In this document: positions 15,054 through 24,626 of the stretch, in pieces
Numbering within the stretch: the first letter of the stretch is position 1
How the letters are laid out: the number at the start of each line of letters is the position of its first letter
Source: an uncultured Flavobacteriaceae bacterium
Lineage (GTDB): Bacteria > Bacteroidota > Bacteroidia > Flavobacteriales > Flavobacteriaceae
Assembly: GCA_929200365.1 (NCBI GenBank)
Contig: CAKMZM010000014.1
Coordinates: 1-34,249 of the forward strand
Direction of reading: 5' to 3'
DNA length: 34,249 nt
Made by a program: the position numbers and the translations under genes
The notes under the pieces: model-generated
What the model was told of the DNA's origin: nothing
What the model saw: only the letters and a program-made list of their open reading frames with translations
Databases searched by the model: none

Positions 15054-16649
15054 ATGCCTAGTGACTGTATTCCATTTAGTAATACGAATTATTTTTCTTC
15101 TCTTATTTGTGATTATTTAGATCAAAAATCTGAATTACAACCTTTCTATAATCGTTTTCCAGAATTAGGGAACTTCAAAGATCAAATTAGAGAAAAGCAA
15201 CACTCTTTTTCTAATGAGCATAGAAAAGTATTGGTGCAAGCTTTACAGAAACAATATAAAGGTATCGATCCTTCTGATCTTACCAGCCAAAATATAGAAT
15301 CATTAGATACGCCTACAACATTTACTGTTGTTACAGGGCATCAACTCAATCTTTTTACGGGACCATTATACTTTTTGTATAAAATTATCTCTACGATTAA
15401 TCTTACTAATGAGTTAAAAGAGAAATATCCAGAATATGATTTCGTACCTATATATTGGATGGCAACAGAAGATCATGATTTTGATGAGATTAATTATTTT
15501 AATCTTTTTGGAAAGAAGATACAATGGAATCGTAATGATGGAGGAGCGGTAGGAGTTTTTGATACCGAAGGATTAGATAAGGTTTTTGAAATTTTTTCTT
15601 CCGAAATTGGATTAGGACGAAATGCAGAATACCTTAAAACCTTATTTAAGAAAGCTTATCTGCAACATAATCATCTTGCAGATGCAACCCGATATCTGGC
15701 TAATGAATTATTTGGAGAGTATGGGCTGGTGATTATAGACGGAGATGATAGTGGATTAAAAAAACTTTTTATTCCATTTGTCGAAAAAGAATTAACAGAT
15801 CAGGTTGCATATACCAAAGTAGTACCAAAAGCAGAAAAACTAGAAGCACAAGGATATAAAGTGCAGGTGAACCCCAGAGAAATTAATTTGTTTTATCTGG
15901 CAGATCGATTACGCGAAAGAATTATTGAAAAAGAAGAAAGATATTTTGTTAACCAAACAGATATTAGTTGGAGTAAGAGTGAGCTATTAAAAGAACTCTC
16001 TGAGTTTCCTGAGAGGTTTAGTCCTAATGTAATGATGAGACCTTTGTATCAGGAAGTGATTTTGCCTAACCTTTGTTATATCGGAGGAGGAGGAGAATTG
16101 GCATATTGGTTGGAGCTAAAAGACTACTTTGAAACTGTAGATATACCGTTTCCCATGTTGTTACTTCGTAATTCGGTACTGATTCAAACCAAAAAGCAAT
16201 CCGAGAAAATAGAAAAACTTAATGTTACTGATACTGAGTTATTTCTGAAACAACATGAATTAATTAACCGTAAGGTACGTCGTATATCTAATATAAATAT
16301 TGATTTTGATCCGCAACGTAAACATTTGAAAGAACAGTTTGAAGCTATGTATAAGTTGGCAGAGCAAACAGATGTAACTTTTAAGAATGCAGTAAAAGCA
16401 CAAGAAATAAAACAACTTAAAGGATTAGGTGTTTTAGAAAAACGATTATTGAAAGCACAAAGGCGTAAATTAAGTGATCATGTAAAACGTTTAACGACAT
16501 TGCAAAATGAGCTTTTTCCTAATCAAAGTTTGCAAGAACGTAATAAAAACTTTGCAGAATTCTACCTGGAGTATGGTGATGATTTAATCCCAACATTAAT
16601 GAAACATCTGGATCCTTTAAAAGGAGAATTTCTGATCTTGAAATGTTAA
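15054..16649 (+). CDS. bshC: Bacillithiol biosynthesis cysteine-adding enzyme BshC
   Basis: A 531-residue BshC, which joins cysteine to glucosaminyl-malate in the last step of bacillithiol synthesis. Conserved stretches are TFTVVTGHQLNLFTGPLYFL, PIYWMATEDHDFDEIN and MMRPLYQEVILPNLCYIGGG; a coiled coil lies near 390-500. The open frame extends to a TTG at 15048, but ATG 15054 (MPSDCIPFSNTNYF) fits the family. Presence of this gene implies bacillithiol as the low-molecular-weight thiol. The bshA and bshB genes are not in the window. The 185-bp spacer to the divergent M14 gene holds no other gene. Confidence 0.95.
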   Translation: MPSDCIPFSNTNYFSSLICDYLDQKSELQPFYNRFPELGNFKDQIREKQHSFSNEHRKVLVQALQKQYKGIDPSDLTSQNIESLDTPTTFTVVTGHQLNLFTGPLYFLYKIISTINLTNELKEKYPEYDFVPIYWMATEDHDFDEINYFNLFGKKIQWNRNDGGAVGVFDTEGLDKVFEIFSSEIGLGRNAEYLKTLFKKAYLQHNHLADATRYLANELFGEYGLVIIDGDDSGLKKLFIPFVEKELTDQVAYTKVVPKAEKLEAQGYKVQVNPREINLFYLADRLRERIIEKEERYFVNQTDISWSKSELLKELSEFPERFSPNVMMRPLYQEVILPNLCYIGGGGELAYWLELKDYFETVDIPFPMLLLRNSVLIQTKKQSEKIEKLNVTDTELFLKQHELINRKVRRISNINIDFDPQRKHLKEQFEAMYKLAEQTDVTFKNAVKAQEIKQLKGLGVLEKRLLKAQRRKLSDHVKRLTTLQNELFPNQSLQERNKNFAEFYLEYGDDLIPTLMKHLDPLKGEFLILKC

Positions 16650-16704
16650 AAGAGAAGTTAAGTTTTTTAATAAATAAGATGTTTTATAAGGTAATCACTT
16701 AGGG

Positions 16705-17031
16705 TTACACAAGTTCTTTTTTTATCCAATTAGGATCTTTAATCCACTTAGTGCTTTTGATCCAACTACCTTGAGCCTCATTTTTCTTTTTATACGGATC
16801 AGTATGTTCTTTAATAAATTCTAAAATAGACATGGTAAGAATCTCGTCTTTGTTAGTTAATGAAGTGTTATGTAATGTATTTTGATCTATCAGGGTATCA
16901 GGGATCTTTGTAATCATGATCGAGATGTATTGATCAGAGATTTTTAAACTATGTTTAGTGTCGCTAGCAAAACACCCTATGTTAGAAAAAAGAATAATTA
17001 TTAATGCAAGTTTCAAAGTAAAGTTATTCAT
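16705..17031 (-). CDS. Small putative lipoprotein with C-terminal WIK repeats
   Basis: A 108-residue protein, taking the ATG at 17029-17031 (MNNFTLKLALIIILFSNIGC). The frame is open to 17190, but the added 53 residues look non-coding. The N-terminus is a lipoprotein-like signal ending in Cys20, though cleavage near CFASD by signal peptidase I is also possible. The middle is unremarkable (ILTMSILEFIKEHTDPYKKK). The C-terminus carries three evenly spaced WIK units (SWIKSTKWIKDPNWIKKELV). No family is recognised. It is convergent with bshC and divergent from guaA, so it stands alone. Confidence 0.6.
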   Translation of the reverse strand: MNNFTLKLALIIILFSNIGCFASDTKHSLKISDQYISIMITKIPDTLIDQNTLHNTSLTNKDEILTMSILEFIKEHTDPYKKKNEAQGSWIKSTKWIKDPNWIKKELV

Positions 17032-17267
17032 GGTATTGGGGTTAGAAGGTTTCTGATGTAAATTTAAATCGATTATGCTATTTGTTAGATAAATGGTCGA
17101 CAAAGTGCTGTTTAATATCGATGAATGGTTAATTGGTTTAGGTGAAAGGTTTTTGATTATAACTTGTTTTATGAGAATGGTGCTGCTCAAAAATTTAGAT
17201 AGTAAATAATATTGAAAATTATTCCTTTTAGGATTTCGGGGGTTATAATTTAATTTTATTTTTGCCT

Positions 17268-18797
17268 ATGCAAAACAACGTACTTATTTTAGATTTCGGA
17301 TCGCAATATACTCAGCTAATTGCACGAAGAGTTAGAGAGTTAAACATATATTGTGAGATACACCCTTATAATAATTTACCCGAGAATATATCAGATTTTA
17401 AGGCAGTGATCCTTTCTGGTTCTCCTTTCTCTGTTAGAGGAGAAGATGCTCCTCATCCTGATTTATCTGCAATTCGAGGTAACAAACCACTTTTGGCCGT
17501 TTGTTATGGTGCACAGTATCTGGCTCATTTTAGCGGAGGGGAAGTAGCCCCATCAAATACCCGAGAGTATGGTCGAGCTAATTTATCATTTGTACAAGAA
17601 GGAGAACAGTTTTTTGAAAATATTACAAAAGGATCTCAGGTATGGATGAGTCATAGTGATACCATAAAAAAACTTCCTACAGGAGCTATTAGATTGGCAA
17701 GTACAGGAGATGTAGAGAACGCAGCATTTAAAATTGAAAATGAAAAAACTTACGCTATTCAATTTCATCCAGAAGTATATCACTCTACCGATGGAAAACA
17801 ATTATTAGAGAATTTCCTAATCAAAATAGCAGATGTTCAACCCGATTGGACACCAGGTTCTTTTGTAGATGCTACTGTAGCAGAGCTTCAGGAAAAAATA
17901 GGTAAAGATAAAGTAGTATTGGGTTTAAGTGGAGGTGTAGATTCTACAGTAGCCGCAGTATTATTGCATAAAGCTATTGGTGAAAATTTGCACTGTATTT
18001 TTGTGAATAACGGATTGTTACGTAAAAATGAGTTCTCTGCGGTATTAAAGCAGTATGAGGGAATGGGGCTTAATGTTAAAGGGGTCGATGCTTCGGCACG
18101 CTTTTTGAATGCTTTGGCAGGAGAAAGTGATCCTGAAGGAAAACGAAAAATTATAGGAAAGATTTTTATTGAAGTATTTGATGATGAATCTCATAAAATA
18201 GAAGATGCAAAATGGCTGGGACAAGGAACAATTTATCCAGATGTTATAGAATCTATATCTGTAAATGGTCCCTCTGCTACTATAAAATCTCATCATAATG
18301 TTGGTGGATTGCCAGATTTTATGAAATTGAAAGTCGTAGAACCATTGCGTATGTTATTTAAAGATGAGGTGCGTAGAGTAGGAGCATCTATGAATCTTGA
18401 TCCAGAATTGCTAGGAAGACATCCTTTTCCTGGCCCTGGATTAGCAATTCGAATATTGGGAGATATCACGCCAGAGAAAGTTACTATCTTGCAAGAAGTA
18501 GATGCTATCTTTATTAATGGATTAAAAGAAAATGGACTTTATAATAAAGTTTGGCAGGCAGGAGCTATTTTGCTACCAGTACAAAGTGTTGGAGTAATGG
18601 GAGATGAACGCACTTATGAAAATTGCGTAGCATTAAGAGCTGTAGAAAGTACCGATGGGATGACAGCAGATTGGGTAAATCTACCATATGAATTTTTACA
18701 AAAAACCTCTAATGCAATAATAAACAAGGTAAAAGGCGTTAATAGAGTAGTATATGATATTAGTTCTAAGCCGCCAGCAACGATAGAATGGGAATAG
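17268..18797 (+). CDS. guaA: GMP synthase (glutamine-hydrolysing)
   Basis: A 509-residue GuaA that converts XMP to GMP using glutamine and ATP. The class I glutamine amidotransferase domain (1-190) has Cys79 ([15 protein letters not shown]), His167 and Glu169 (QFHPEVYHS). The ATP pyrophosphatase domain carries the P-loop [11 protein letters not shown] (220-230), and the C-terminal dimerisation domain ends [15 protein letters not shown] at 17262 is in frame, but ATG 17268 ([16 protein letters not shown]) is the family start. The LysM protein follows after 51 bp on the same strand. Confidence 0.98.
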   Translation: MQNNVLILDFGSQYTQLIARRVRELNIYCEIHPYNNLPENISDFKAVILSGSPFSVRGEDAPHPDLSAIRGNKPLLAVCYGAQYLAHFSGGEVAPSNTREYGRANLSFVQEGEQFFENITKGSQVWMSHSDTIKKLPTGAIRLASTGDVENAAFKIENEKTYAIQFHPEVYHSTDGKQLLENFLIKIADVQPDWTPGSFVDATVAELQEKIGKDKVVLGLSGGVDSTVAAVLLHKAIGENLHCIFVNNGLLRKNEFSAVLKQYEGMGLNVKGVDASARFLNALAGESDPEGKRKIIGKIFIEVFDDESHKIEDAKWLGQGTIYPDVIESISVNGPSATIKSHHNVGGLPDFMKLKVVEPLRMLFKDEVRRVGASMNLDPELLGRHPFPGPGLAIRILGDITPEKVTILQEVDAIFINGLKENGLYNKVWQAGAILLPVQSVGVMGDERTYENCVALRAVESTDGMTADWVNLPYEFLQKTSNAIINKVKGVNRVVYDISSKPPATIEWE

Positions 18798-18848
18798 AAA
18801 TATACAAATTAAACAGTTAGGGGATTAAAAAACAAATCGGATAAATAC

Positions 18849-21002
18849 ATGAAAAAGTTCTTATTGATATTTCTATTGTTGATAGTATCAGGCTCAACTT
18901 TTGCACAACAATATAAAAGTCATACTGTTGCAAAAGGAGAAAATGTATATAGAATAGCTAAACGTTATAATACAACTCCAGAAGCTATATATAGAATAAA
19001 CCCAACAGCAAAAGAAGGAATTAATGAAGGAGAAATTTTAGCTATTCCAATCACAGATGATCAGGAGTATAATACCCATGTTGTAGAAAAAGATGATACT
19101 GTATACAGTTTGTCTAAAAAATACAATATCAGTATAGAAACCATTTATTTGCTTAATCCAGAAGCTGATAAAGGAATTAATATAGGGCAAATACTAAATG
19201 TAGGTAAAATTATAAAAAGCAATACTACTCCTATTGACACTACTCCTTCAGAAGCTGAAAAAAAAGCGGTGCTAGATAGTTTAAAAACTATTCCAACAGA
19301 ACAAAAAATTATTCGTTTTATCACCCATAAAGTTAAGAGGAAAGAAACACTATATGGTATAGCAAAGAAATATAAAATTAAAGTTGAAGATATAAAGAAG
19401 AACAACAAGCGATTATATTCTGAACAGATAAAAAAGAAAGATAGAATAAGAATACCAGTATACGAAGATAAATCTACATTTGATGAAACAATCAATAATT
19501 CTAAAATATCTGCCACAACCAGATATACAATAAAACCCAAAGACACAAAATATAATATTGCCAGAAGACATGGGATTACTATAGGAGAGCTTGAAAAACT
19601 TAACCCTGATATGAACCCCAGTTTTCCTGTCGGAATGCAAATTACAGTGCCTACAGCTATTTTTGTACCATTAAAAGATTCAATTCAACCTGGATTTGAG
19701 TTATATGAAGTAAAACCAAAAGAAACCGTTTTTAGAATTTTACAACGTACAGGTATTTCTGCCGATTCTTTATTTAAAATGAATCCTTATTTAAGAGATG
19801 GGCTTAAAGCAGGTATGGTAATTACAATCCCTAAAGACACATTAACTACAGTTACAGATTTAACCAAAGGAAATTATATTGATTTGAGTAAAAATCTGTA
19901 TAACTTCTCTCCTAAAAAAGTAGCAGTAATGTTACCTTTTGGTCTGGATACTTTAAATATAGAAGCCAGAAAAGATACCGAAGAATACCTCAAGAATAAG
20001 CAAAGCCTTAGGATAGCATTAGATCTTTATAGTGGCGTGTTAATTGCTGTAGATTCTGCCAAAACCAGAGGAATTACTACAGAGCTTACTGTTTTTGATA
20101 CTCAGAAAAGTAATAATGAAAAGATTATTAAAAAACTAATTTCAGAAAATAACTTTAAGGAAACAGATGTAGTAATTGGACCATTATATCAAACCAATTT
20201 AGAAATAGTGGCATCAGAGCTTAAAAAGTATAATACACCTGTTTTTTCACCTGCATCAAGAAAAGAATCAGCTTTATATGATAATTTCTTTCAAACCCGC
20301 CCTACAAATGTAGTGCTTCAGGATAAAATAATATCATATGTAGAAAGAGATTCTATTGATAAGAATATTGTGATTATAGTACAACAAGGGGAGAAATATG
20401 AGAAAATTAAAGAGAAATTGATTGCTAAATTTCCTAAGGCCAAAATTGCCAAAATTGAAGAAGGTAATTACCTTTATGAAGTTAGACTTAATAAAGTTCT
20501 GGATAAAAATAAACCTAATTGGGTTTTTCTAGAATCGAATGATGTAGCGATGATAAGTAATGTTGTTCCTTTGCTTAATGCCAAGGCAGAGAGCCATAAA
20601 ATAACATTGTTTACAACCGATAGAAATAATGCATTTAATAATGATAGTGTTAAAAATATACATTTGTCAAAGTTGCATATGCACTACCCTTCAGTAGATA
20701 AAGAATTTGATAACAAAGAAATCGAAGAAGGTAAAGAAGTATCTCCATTTATTAAAAGATATAAAAAAGAATATGGTACCGATCCTAATGATTGGGCAAT
20801 ACGTGGTTTTGATATAGCCTATGATATTTTATTGAGGTTAGGAACAGCAGATGATTTATATCATTCAGCTTCTTTTGAAGGAACTACAGAGTATGTCGAA
20901 AATAAATTTAGTTACTCTAAAAAACTTTTGGGAGGGTATTGTAATAATGCGACCTATTTGATTAAGTTTGATGATGATCTAAAACTAACTTTGGTCGAAT
21001 AA
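18849..21002 (+). CDS. Five-LysM cell-wall protein with periplasmic-binding-protein-like domain
   Basis: A 717-residue exported protein. A signal peptide (to FAQ, residue 20) is followed by five LysM modules at about 24-67, 75-118, 158-203, 225-268 and 285-328; each has the xHTVxKGExVYRIAKRYN-type opening. From about 357 (KVAVMLPFGL) to the end it resembles type I periplasmic-binding proteins (VVIGPLYQTNLEIVASELKK, VFSPASRK, DPNDWAIRGFDIAYDILLRL). LysM modules bind peptidoglycan. The combination recalls outer-membrane activators of penicillin-binding proteins such as LpoA, but that is an analogy. It is common in Flavobacteria next to guaA. Confidence 0.88.
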   Translation: MKKFLLIFLLLIVSGSTFAQQYKSHTVAKGENVYRIAKRYNTTPEAIYRINPTAKEGINEGEILAIPITDDQEYNTHVVEKDDTVYSLSKKYNISIETIYLLNPEADKGINIGQILNVGKIIKSNTTPIDTTPSEAEKKAVLDSLKTIPTEQKIIRFITHKVKRKETLYGIAKKYKIKVEDIKKNNKRLYSEQIKKKDRIRIPVYEDKSTFDETINNSKISATTRYTIKPKDTKYNIARRHGITIGELEKLNPDMNPSFPVGMQITVPTAIFVPLKDSIQPGFELYEVKPKETVFRILQRTGISADSLFKMNPYLRDGLKAGMVITIPKDTLTTVTDLTKGNYIDLSKNLYNFSPKKVAVMLPFGLDTLNIEARKDTEEYLKNKQSLRIALDLYSGVLIAVDSAKTRGITTELTVFDTQKSNNEKIIKKLISENNFKETDVVIGPLYQTNLEIVASELKKYNTPVFSPASRKESALYDNFFQTRPTNVVLQDKIISYVERDSIDKNIVIIVQQGEKYEKIKEKLIAKFPKAKIAKIEEGNYLYEVRLNKVLDKNKPNWVFLESNDVAMISNVVPLLNAKAESHKITLFTTDRNNAFNNDSVKNIHLSKLHMHYPSVDKEFDNKEIEEGKEVSPFIKRYKKEYGTDPNDWAIRGFDIAYDILLRLGTADDLYHSASFEGTTEYVENKFSYSKKLLGGYCNNATYLIKFDDDLKLTLVE

Positions 21003-21417
21003 TTTTATGAGTTATGTAAACCTTGAAATTTGAACTGAAAATTAATTATTGAAGAAAAAATAAAGTATGCTGGTATTGTTTTCAAGATTTTTTATTTTAA
21101 ATAAAAATCCATTTTGATATATAAAAAAAAGATTTTTTATATATCTTTGATACTGTATTGTTTATCTTTTTTTTTACTGTTTTATGAAATGAAGATTTCT
21201 TGGCATTGTAATTGATTAAATTGGGATATTAAGGAAAACAAAAGATAAATAAATCGAAATTACATTCTAGAAATTATGTGTTTTTTAAAAATACATGTAT
21301 ATTTAGGATTAAAAAATGATGCTATTTAGCAGAGAGTAGGCAATATCTGCCCCATATTGTTTTACCTTCTGAAATTTTCTAAAATAGATAAAAAATATAA
21401 CTTTTATTTGGGCATAA
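21003..21417. other. AT-rich spacer with a 13-bp perfect palindrome
   Basis: No gene is seen. The main structure is a perfect inverted repeat GATATATAAAAAA (21116-21128) and TTTTTTATATATC (21133-21145) with a 4-nt loop. A weaker imperfect palindrome sits at about 21087-21110, and CAATAT/ATATTG (21341-21359) is a third. TATCTTTG at 21142-21149 resembles a -7 box, so the palindrome could be an operator or a terminator-like hairpin. Confidence 0.45.
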
Positions 21418-21429
21418 TTGTTTGCAATT

Positions 21430-21966
21430 ATGAGTAAGTGCTTTACTATTATTTTAATTTTATTTTTTACCAGTAATAATGGTTATGTAGGGAAATTCTC
21501 GTATGCAGAAAGAAGCAAATTAGACTGGTCAGATTTTAGAGGAAAACCTAACTTGAGCAGTAATTATGATGCTAGTGTGAATACGGGAATAACTTATCAA
21601 TGGTCTTATGGCAAGGATAAAGGGAAAATTGAATTAAATTATCAAGTAGATAGCTTTTGTTACCCATCTTTATCATGGGTAAAAAGAGGGCAAATGTCAG
21701 AAGGACTTCTTTCACATGAACAATTACATTTTGATATTTCAGAGTTACATGCACGAATAATGCGAAAAAGATTAAAAGACTACAGTGCAGGTAAAAATAT
21801 AAGAAGAGATCTTAATAAGATGTATAAACTAGTAGAGAGAATGAGGGTCAATATGCAGGAAAGATATGATGAAGAAACTGATCATTCAAGAAATAAAGAA
21901 GCTCAAAAAAAATGGGAAAAAAAGATAGAAACATTAATGTGGTATTATCGAAATTTTACTAAATAA
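21430..21966 (+). CDS. DUF922-like secreted zinc-protease-like protein
   Basis: A 178-residue protein from ATG 21430 (MSKCFTIILILFF); a TTG four codons upstream is less likely. The N-terminus is a signal peptide or anchor. The mature part opens RSKLDWSDFRGKPN, as DUF922 proteins do, and carries a zinc-protease-like HExxH motif (SHEQLHFDISELHAR) with a following glutamate that could be the third ligand. The C-terminal third is charged and helical. DUF922 members are predicted periplasmic metalloproteases, with activity not established to my knowledge. The DUF3820 gene begins 20 bp downstream. Confidence 0.75.
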   Translation: MSKCFTIILILFFTSNNGYVGKFSYAERSKLDWSDFRGKPNLSSNYDASVNTGITYQWSYGKDKGKIELNYQVDSFCYPSLSWVKRGQMSEGLLSHEQLHFDISELHARIMRKRLKDYSAGKNIRRDLNKMYKLVERMRVNMQERYDEETDHSRNKEAQKKWEKKIETLMWYYRNFTK

Positions 21967-21986
21967 ATTGCTGTCATATCAACCTC

Positions 21987-22211
21987 ATGAAAATCCAGCT
22001 CCAAAAGGACTTTTTAATCAAATTAGCACATACCAAAATGCCATTTGGTAAATATAAAGATAGATATCTTATCGATCTTCCAGAGTATTATATTGTATGG
22101 TATTATAACAAAGGTTTTCCAAAAGGATTACTAGGACAGCAATTACAAACAGTATATGAATTAAAACTTAATGGATTAGAGTATTTAATTAGAAATATAA
22201 AAAAATTATAA
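21987..22211 (+). CDS. DUF3820 family small protein
   Basis: A 74-residue protein with the DUF3820 pattern: MPFGKYKDRYLIDLPEYYIVW with FGKYK at 20-24, then NKGFPKG (41-47) and QQLQTVYELKLNGL. Function is unknown; the same FGKxK...PxYxxW...FP pattern ends the DnaQ-like exonuclease at 3929, pointing to a nucleic-acid-linked module (inference). It follows the DUF922 gene closely, and its stop abuts the stop of the convergent SRPBCC gene. Confidence 0.85.
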   Translation: MKIQLQKDFLIKLAHTKMPFGKYKDRYLIDLPEYYIVWYYNKGFPKGLLGQQLQTVYELKLNGLEYLIRNIKKL

Positions 22212-22721
22212 TCACATATTTACAAACTCATATCCAGAAAATTCATTCTCCTGTAAGCTTATTTCAGTTTCATTTAGTAAAATACCATGCTCTGCAAAAG
22301 CTTTTAGATTAGCAAGCCAAAATGTCCAACCATTACTACATCCATAATGTATTTGTAATTTACTTTTGTCATCTATAGGGATATCAAATTGAGATAAAAT
22401 TACCATAGTAGCATTATTTTTCTTTTCGAGCCTCACAGAAACTTTTGAATTGCTAAAACTAATCTCTATATAATCTGTTCCATTAGCTTCCAGTACTTCT
22501 CCTTTTTCTTTTTCATCCCAATTATGCCATTGCCAAATGTATGTGTCGCCTTTTTGAATATGCTCTGATGGCTTTCTGATTTGTTTATCAGTATAGTATT
22601 CTGCCTGTTTTAAAAACCAGGAAGTAATTCCCTTCGAGGTTGCCCATAAATCATATAGCTCTTCAATAGACTTATAGATATAAATTTTTTTGGTAAACGA
22701 ATTCCATTGTAACTTTTCCAT
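22212..22721 (-). CDS. SRPBCC/START-like (AHSA1-type) domain protein
   Basis: A 169-residue protein of the START-like lipid-binding fold. The family signs are the opening FTKKIYIYKSIEELYDLWATSKGITSWFL (here residues 9-37), a central GDTYIWQWHNWDEKEKGEVLEAN and a late GWTFWLANLKAFAEHG helix. Members bind hydrophobic ligands or act as Hsp90 co-chaperone-like proteins; the ligand is unknown. No signal peptide is present, so it is cytoplasmic. It is convergent with the DUF3820 gene with no gap. The ATG at 22719-22721 is well placed. Confidence 0.85.
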   Translation of the reverse strand: MEKLQWNSFTKKIYIYKSIEELYDLWATSKGITSWFLKQAEYYTDKQIRKPSEHIQKGDTYIWQWHNWDEKEKGEVLEANGTDYIEISFSNSKVSVRLEKKNNATMVILSQFDIPIDDKSKLQIHYGCSNGWTFWLANLKAFAEHGILLNETEISLQENEFSGYEFVNM

Positions 22722-22928
22722 AATTAAAATGATTTTGATAGCGTATTCAAAGATAATGAATATTAATTATATCCTGTTTTAATAACAAGAACATGTAGGT
22801 ATTAAATTCTTCATAGAGATCATTTGATTTTATTATGAATTGAGTAAGTTTAATCACAATTATTGATAGTGAGTTTTTTAATTGTAAAGGAAGACACTCT
22901 TTTCTTTTGTTTTACACAAATTTTTTAA

Positions 22929-23162
22929 ATGAAAATCACAAAATACTTACTCGGTCTTTTTATTATATACGTTATAGCAGCAACCCAATGCACAAGAGCT
23001 TAAAGAAGAACCTTTCTCTCAATTAATCATTAGGTTAAGTATATTGTTATAGATGGGATAATTTATGATGCTAAAGCACTTCTTGCAGATGTTAAAAGAA
23101 TGGTAGATGAAGCAAAAGAAAAAGAGAAGTTTACTATTTTACAATCTGGAATAAAAGAATAA
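22929..23162 (+). pseudogene. Decayed secreted/lipoprotein gene
   Basis: An ATG at 22929 gives a signal-like segment (MKITKYLLGLFIIYVIAATQ) that stops soon after. A second frame continues as AQELKEEPFSQLII, and a third gives DGIIYDAKALLADVKRMVDEAKEKEKF to a stop at 23162. Three pieces in changing frames, in one direction and closed by a strong hairpin at 23190, fit a frameshifted small exported protein. The family is not recognised. The rest of the 22722-22928 spacer shows nothing else. Confidence 0.5.
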
Positions 23163-23189
23163 ATCTTTTCAATCAATAGTTATAAAATT

Positions 23190-23221
23190 AAAAAGCGTCA
23201 GATAAAAACCTGACGCTTTTT
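23190..23221. terminator. Bidirectional terminator between pseudogene and lysA
   Basis: AAAAAGCGTCAG (23190-23201) pairs perfectly with CTGACGCTTTTT (23210-23221) around an 8-nt loop. A-runs and T-runs on both sides allow termination in both directions, ending lysA transcription from the right. Confidence 0.88.
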
Positions 23222-23252
23222 GTATATCTGTTTGAGTACTATATTATGTCGT

Positions 23253-24473
23253 TTAGGTAACTTTAGAAAAAACATCAATATCTACTTGATTTCTTGTAAG
23301 ATCTTCAGATGTTTCGCGTTTACGAATCAAATGAGCTTTTCCTTCATGCCATAATACCTCTGCTGGGCGATAACGAGAATTATAATTGCTAGACATAGAA
23401 AAACAGTAAGCACCTGCATTTTTAAAAGCAATAGTATCACCTTCATTAATTTCAGAAATCCTTCTATTTGTAGCAAAAGTATCTGTTTCACAAATATATC
23501 CCACTACCGAATAAAATCGTTCTTTCCCTTTAGGGTTAGAAATATTAATAATCTCATGATGTGAATTGTAGAACATCGGTCGAATGAAGTGATTAAAACC
23601 ACTATCAATTCCAGCAAAAACAGTAGATGTAGTCTGTTTGATTACATTTACTTTAGCTAAAAAATATCCTGCTTCACTTACCAAAAATTTACCAGGCTCA
23701 AAACCCAGAGTTAGTTCTTTACCATATTCTTTGCAAAAAGAAGTAAAGCGTTTAGTCATTTTACTCCCAAACTCCTCAATATTAGTTTCAATATCACCCA
23801 ATTTATAAGGTACTTTAAATCCACTGCCAAAATCGATAAAATCAAGATTTTTGAAATTCATGGCAGTTTCAAAAAGTATTTCGCAAGCCCTTAGAAATAC
23901 TTCAATATCCAGAATATCACTACCTGTATGCATATGTATTCCATTAATACGCATTCTTGTGTTTTCTACAATCCTAAGGATATGAGGTATTTGATGAATA
24001 GATATCCCAAATTTACTATCAATGTGTCCTACAGATATTTTGCTATTTCCTCCTGCCATTACATGAGGATTCATACGGATACATACTGGAACATTAGGGT
24101 GTTTTGTACCGAATTGCTCTAGGATAGAAAGATTATCAATATTTATTTGTACGCCTAAAGCAGAAACTTCTTCTATTTCCTTAAGAGAAACCCCATTAGG
24201 AGTAAAAACAATATTACTTGGTTTAACACCCGCTTTTAGCCCTAGTTCTACTTCTTGAATAGAAACAGTATCTAGTCCAGCTCCTAATGAATTCATCAAT
24301 TTTAAAATAGCAAGATTAGACAGTGCCTTGACTGCATAATTAAGTTTTAACCGTTTAACTTTCTTAAAAGCATCAGAAAGGCGGTTATACTGCGAGATAA
24401 TTTTTGAAGAATCGTATACATAAATAGGACTCCCAAACTCATTTGCAATTGCTAACAAATTTTCATTTTCCAT
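23253..24473 (-). CDS. lysA: Diaminopimelate decarboxylase
   Basis: A 406-residue PLP enzyme that makes lysine from meso-diaminopimelate. Lys49 (LNYAVKALSN) should bind PLP. GIHMHTGSD, DFGSGFKVPY and EPGKFLVSEAG are the fold type III barrel motifs, and GYICETDTFA holds the active-site cysteine. FGISIHQIP and the C-terminal FKNAGAYCFSMSSNYNSR are typical of LysA. Length is normal. It is monocistronic here, divergent from the Lon-N gene, with a strong terminator after its stop. Confidence 0.96.
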   Translation of the reverse strand: MENENLLAIANEFGSPIYVYDSSKIISQYNRLSDAFKKVKRLKLNYAVKALSNLAILKLMNSLGAGLDTVSIQEVELGLKAGVKPSNIVFTPNGVSLKEIEEVSALGVQINIDNLSILEQFGTKHPNVPVCIRMNPHVMAGGNSKISVGHIDSKFGISIHQIPHILRIVENTRMRINGIHMHTGSDILDIEVFLRACEILFETAMNFKNLDFIDFGSGFKVPYKLGDIETNIEEFGSKMTKRFTSFCKEYGKELTLGFEPGKFLVSEAGYFLAKVNVIKQTTSTVFAGIDSGFNHFIRPMFYNSHHEIINISNPKGKERFYSVVGYICETDTFATNRRISEINEGDTIAFKNAGAYCFSMSSNYNSRYRPAEVLWHEGKAHLIRKRETSEDLTRNQVDIDVFSKVT

Positions 24474-24626
24474 TGTATCAAAAAATTAAGCTTACGAAAT
24501 TATTAATAAAATTAGAGATATCTGTACATTGAAAAGAAAAAATCTAATGAACAAGAAAAATTAAAATTTTTAACTTGTGTTTAAGGAATATAGACAGTGT
24601 TAATTAGTATTTTTAATAAAAAAAAC

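Noticed and set aside
17032-17190. N-terminal extension of the small lipoprotein to 161 residues
   Set aside because: The added residues look like translated spacer, and the internal ATG at 17031 gives a proper signal peptide.
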